A program made the translations under genes and the position numbers. This document shows positions 61,793-64,000 of a stretch of DNA of 64,000 nucleotides, one piece after another (position 1 is the stretch's first letter; every line of letters begins with the position of its first letter). The DNA is from Flavobacteriales bacterium. GTDB taxonomy: Bacteria > Bacteroidota > Bacteroidia > Flavobacteriales_F > PHOS-HE28. The stretch is from positions 62,001-126,000 of the forward strand of contig JADJLR010000002.1 in NCBI GenBank assembly GCA_016710015.1, in the 5' to 3' direction. The notes under the pieces were generated by a model that was given only the letters and a program-made list of their open reading frames with translations, made no database searches and was not told the origin of the DNA.

Positions 61793-63304
61793 TTGAGAAC
61801 CCTACGCCCAATACTCTTCTTGCTGCTGACGGTCGGTGTTCTTTCCGCCTGTCGGAAGGACGTGAAATTCACTGACGAGTCCGGCATCTCTCTGGATTTC
61901 AGCAAGGATACCGTGCTCTTCGACACGATCTTCACCACGGTGAATTCGGTGACCAAGCGTTTCTTAGCGCGCAATCCCAGCAGCAACGCTGTGCGGGTCG
62001 ATATTTCCTTGGAAGGCGGCACCCCTTCCCCATTCCGGATCAACGTGGACGGGGCTTCCGGTATTTCCTTCAGCGATGTGGAGATCCTTGGTGGTGATAG
62101 CGTCTTCATCTTCGTGGAGGCCAACTTGGACCAGTCCAACACGAGCAATCCCTTCATCTTCGAGGACCATATCCAGTTCAATACGAACGGCACCGTGCAA
62201 GAAGTGCTTCTGCTGGCTTGGGGACAGGACGCGCATTTCATCTACCCTACTCCGGAGATCGCGATCGAAGGGCTTCCACCATACAGCTACATCGCCGGTG
62301 GGTACGATGAGAATGGCATGCAGATCTGTGAAACGGTGACATGGACCAACGACCTGCCCTACGTGATCTACGGTTATGGCGTGGTGGATTCGTGTTGCAC
62401 CCTCATCATCGAGGCCGGTGTGCAGGTGTACGTACATGGAGGTGGCGGCCTTTGGGTGCTTCATTCTGGGCAGATCAAGGCGATCGCGGATGTCGGACAG
62501 GAGATCGTGTTCCAAGGCGATCGGTTGGAACCCTTCTACAGTGAACTACCCGGACAATGGGACCGGATCTGGATCAATGAAGGACCTGCCGAGAACAGCA
62601 ACGAGTTCTCGAATGTGCTGATCAAGAATGCGCTGATCGGCATCCAGTGCGAGGTCTTCCCTCCGTATTCGGGTTCACCGACCAGTGACACGAAATTGAT
62701 CTTGAACAATGTGAAGATCCGCAATTGCAGTGCGGCCGGGATCCTGAGCCGGAATTACAACATCGTGGCGAACAACTTGCTCGTGGGCGATTGCGGGCAA
62801 TACGGTGTGGCCTTGACCGGCGGCGGTAAGTATGCCTTCGACCATTTCACCATCGCCAACTATTGGGACTACGACATCCGGCAAACCCCGGCGTTCTATT
62901 TGAACAATGTCTTCCAAAGCTTCGACGGTGGCTTGGAGGTGCATGACATCCCGAACAGTTCCTTCATCAACGGGATCGTGAGCGGGACGAATGCGAACGA
63001 GTTCCAACTCGAATTCAACGACCTGCAACTGCCTACTGGACTGAACTTCCGTTACATGATGTTGCGTACGGACCAATCCACGAACAACCCGAGCTACTTC
63101 CCGTTACAGACTTCGATCCACCGGAACCAGAATGCGGCTTTCGTGGATGTCCCAGGGCGCAATTTCCACATCGGGGGCGGTTCGTATGCGCGCGGAAGAG
63201 CATTTCCGGGTACAGCCAATGCCAATACGGTGTTCGACTTGGACAACGTGTTGCGCGGGTCAGATAATGCATGGGACCTCGGCTGCTACGAGTACGTTCC
63301 CTAA
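61793..63304 (+). CDS. Lipoprotein with right-handed beta-helix-like repeats
   Basis: A 503-residue lipoprotein if the TTG at 61793 is used. The signal peptide RPILFLLLTVGVLSACRKD has lipobox LSAC. The body has a sandwich domain (TVNSVTKRFLARNPSSNAVRV) and then pectate-lyase-like coils (VLIKNALIGIQCEV, LILNNVKIRNCSAAGILS, NIVANNLLVGDCGQYGVAL). No catalytic residues were recognised. CATCTTTG ends 6 bases before this TTG, supporting it; TTG at 61784 is an alternative. The protein is likely outer-membrane anchored. It converges with the acyl-CoA reductase gene. Confidence 0.72.
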   Translation: MRTLRPILFLLLTVGVLSACRKDVKFTDESGISLDFSKDTVLFDTIFTTVNSVTKRFLARNPSSNAVRVDISLEGGTPSPFRINVDGASGISFSDVEILGGDSVFIFVEANLDQSNTSNPFIFEDHIQFNTNGTVQEVLLLAWGQDAHFIYPTPEIAIEGLPPYSYIAGGYDENGMQICETVTWTNDLPYVIYGYGVVDSCCTLIIEAGVQVYVHGGGGLWVLHSGQIKAIADVGQEIVFQGDRLEPFYSELPGQWDRIWINEGPAENSNEFSNVLIKNALIGIQCEVFPPYSGSPTSDTKLILNNVKIRNCSAAGILSRNYNIVANNLLVGDCGQYGVALTGGGKYAFDHFTIANYWDYDIRQTPAFYLNNVFQSFDGGLEVHDIPNSSFINGIVSGTNANEFQLEFNDLQLPTGLNFRYMMLRTDQSTNNPSYFPLQTSIHRNQNAAFVDVPGRNFHIGGGSYARGRAFPGTANANTVFDLDNVLRGSDNAWDLGCYEYVP

Positions 63305-63311
63305 GCCCCTA

Positions 63312-64000
63312 TTACTTCAGATCCAGCAGGAAGCGTAGGGTATCCACCCCATCCGCGAAATCGGCCAACCCCGGCGTTTGCGCTTTGCCGAAAGGCAGGG
63401 CGTGATGACCGATGATGCATTGGAGACTTTCCGCTTGGGCCGCTAATTCGTAGTCCACCGCTCCGCGATCCGTGTAGCGCTGCACGAAGACCGAGGCCAT
63501 CGGACTGGCCAGTGCCTCGTCCTCCTTCACCAAGAGGAATCCATTCTCCAGGAACTTCACCCCGTCAAGCATCCACAGTGCCCGGGTATAGTCGTAGTTA
63601 TTCCCGTACTTGTTGTGTAGCACGATGTCCTTCCACGGAAAGACCGCAGTGAAGAATCGGTCCAGTTCGAAATCATTCGGTACGTACAACTTGGATACGT
63701 TCCGGCAACCCAACCCGAAGTAGCGGAATACGTCTTCGCCCAAAGAGGCCAGTTCCTCCGGCGTTTCAGTGCCATCCAACACAGCAACGCTTGTTCTGCT
63801 CTTCCGGATGATCCGTGGCAAATGACCGAAGTAGTGCTCGAAATAGCGCGCTGTGTTGTTACTGCCGGTAGCGATCATGGCTTCCACCTCTCCGAGCCTA
63901 CCCGGACTGAATGTGATCCGCGTGGCAGTGCCCGGTACGAAGCGTTCCAGCACATCGATCAGGCCCGGGATCAGCGCCGGATCCTGCGATGAGCACTTCA
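63312..64000 (-). CDS. Acyl-CoA reductase (LuxC-like), 5' end outside the window
   Basis: The visible 229 residues are the C-terminal part of an acyl-CoA reductase that makes fatty aldehydes from acyl-CoA. ATGSNNTARYFEHYFGHLPR, RTSVAVLDGTETPEELASLG and VFRYFGLGCRNVSKLYVP are the family signatures, with the nucleophilic Cys in GLGCRNVS. The frame stays open to base 64000, so the start lies beyond the window. A GTG near 63953 is internal, since in-frame coding sequence continues upstream (KCSSQDPALIPGLIDV). Confidence 0.88.
   Translation of the reverse strand, partial: KCSSQDPALIPGLIDVLERFVPGTATRITFSPGRLGEVEAMIATGSNNTARYFEHYFGHLPRIIRKSRTSVAVLDGTETPEELASLGEDVFRYFGLGCRNVSKLYVPNDFELDRFFTAVFPWKDIVLHNKYGNNYDYTRALWMLDGVKFLENGFLLVKEDEALASPMASVFVQRYTDRGAVDYELAAQAESLQCIIGHHALPFGKAQTPGLADFADGVDTLRFLLDLK

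Overview
The window looks like chromosomal DNA of a fairly GC-rich member of the Bacteroidota, most likely near Flavobacteriales. The evidence is type IX secretion (T9SS)-style C-terminal sorting domains on several secreted proteins, PKD, PA14 and lamin-tail surface proteins, GWxTD, SiaC and Cys-type SelD proteins, a non-zinc L31, and the near absence of Shine-Dalgarno sequences. In place of ribosome binding sites, many genes have a TAnnTTTG-like box a few bases before the start codon, the Bacteroidota -7 promoter element. Rank below phylum is inference.

Layout. 1-650: tRNA-Ser(TGA), a terminator and a duplicated 78-bp intergenic repeat. 650-5400: GWxTD protein, family 2 glycosyltransferase, aroQ, a XerD-type recombinase, a small secreted protein. 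5.4-9.7 kb (minus strand): a secreted M1-type metallopeptidase translationally coupled to an unknown cytosolic protein, and a frameshifted outer-membrane protein. 10.1-12.6 kb: phosphoenolpyruvate synthase with a C-terminal frameshift. 13.3-16.7 kb: an acetyltransferase, then a minus-strand run of a class D beta-lactamase, a GyrI-like protein, a YdeI/OmdA protein, a VOC protein and a DUF1801 protein. 16.7-18.8 kb: overlapping selU-selD for tRNA 2-selenouridine. 18.9-30.4 kb: AT-hook protein, universal stress protein, sugar dehydrogenases, PAP2 phosphatase, acylphosphatase, an RNA-ligase-like 2H phosphoesterase and a TolB-like lipoprotein. 30.4-36 kb: a lone Vsr nuclease, a coiled-coil surface protein, three small secreted proteins, SiaC and PhoH. 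36-45.4 kb: large T9SS-type cargo proteins. 45.4-53 kb: prfC, a TlpA-like thioredoxin and a 1401-residue repeat protein. 54-60 kb: the lower phenylacetate pathway (paaG, paaH, paaI, paaJ), interrupted by a YceI lipoprotein and a DUF2461 protein. 60-64 kb: small conserved proteins, L31, a right-handed beta-helix-like lipoprotein and the 3' part of an acyl-CoA reductase.

Two themes stand out. First, four genes (9.06, 12.48, 36.50 and 43.3 kb) are broken by short indels. Two of these fall in short G/C runs and look like missing bases, so assembly error must be excluded before calling pseudogenes. Second, the 1401-residue protein and the 405-residue protein at 30.8 kb share a three-part plan: a beta-sandwich, a long repeat or coiled-coil rod, and a C-terminal KWG...YFKNG module. 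This makes them candidates for an uncharacterised envelope rod family. No CRISPR array, prophage or complete insertion sequence was seen; a 163-bp inverted-repeat element at 54.07 kb is the only mobile-looking sequence.
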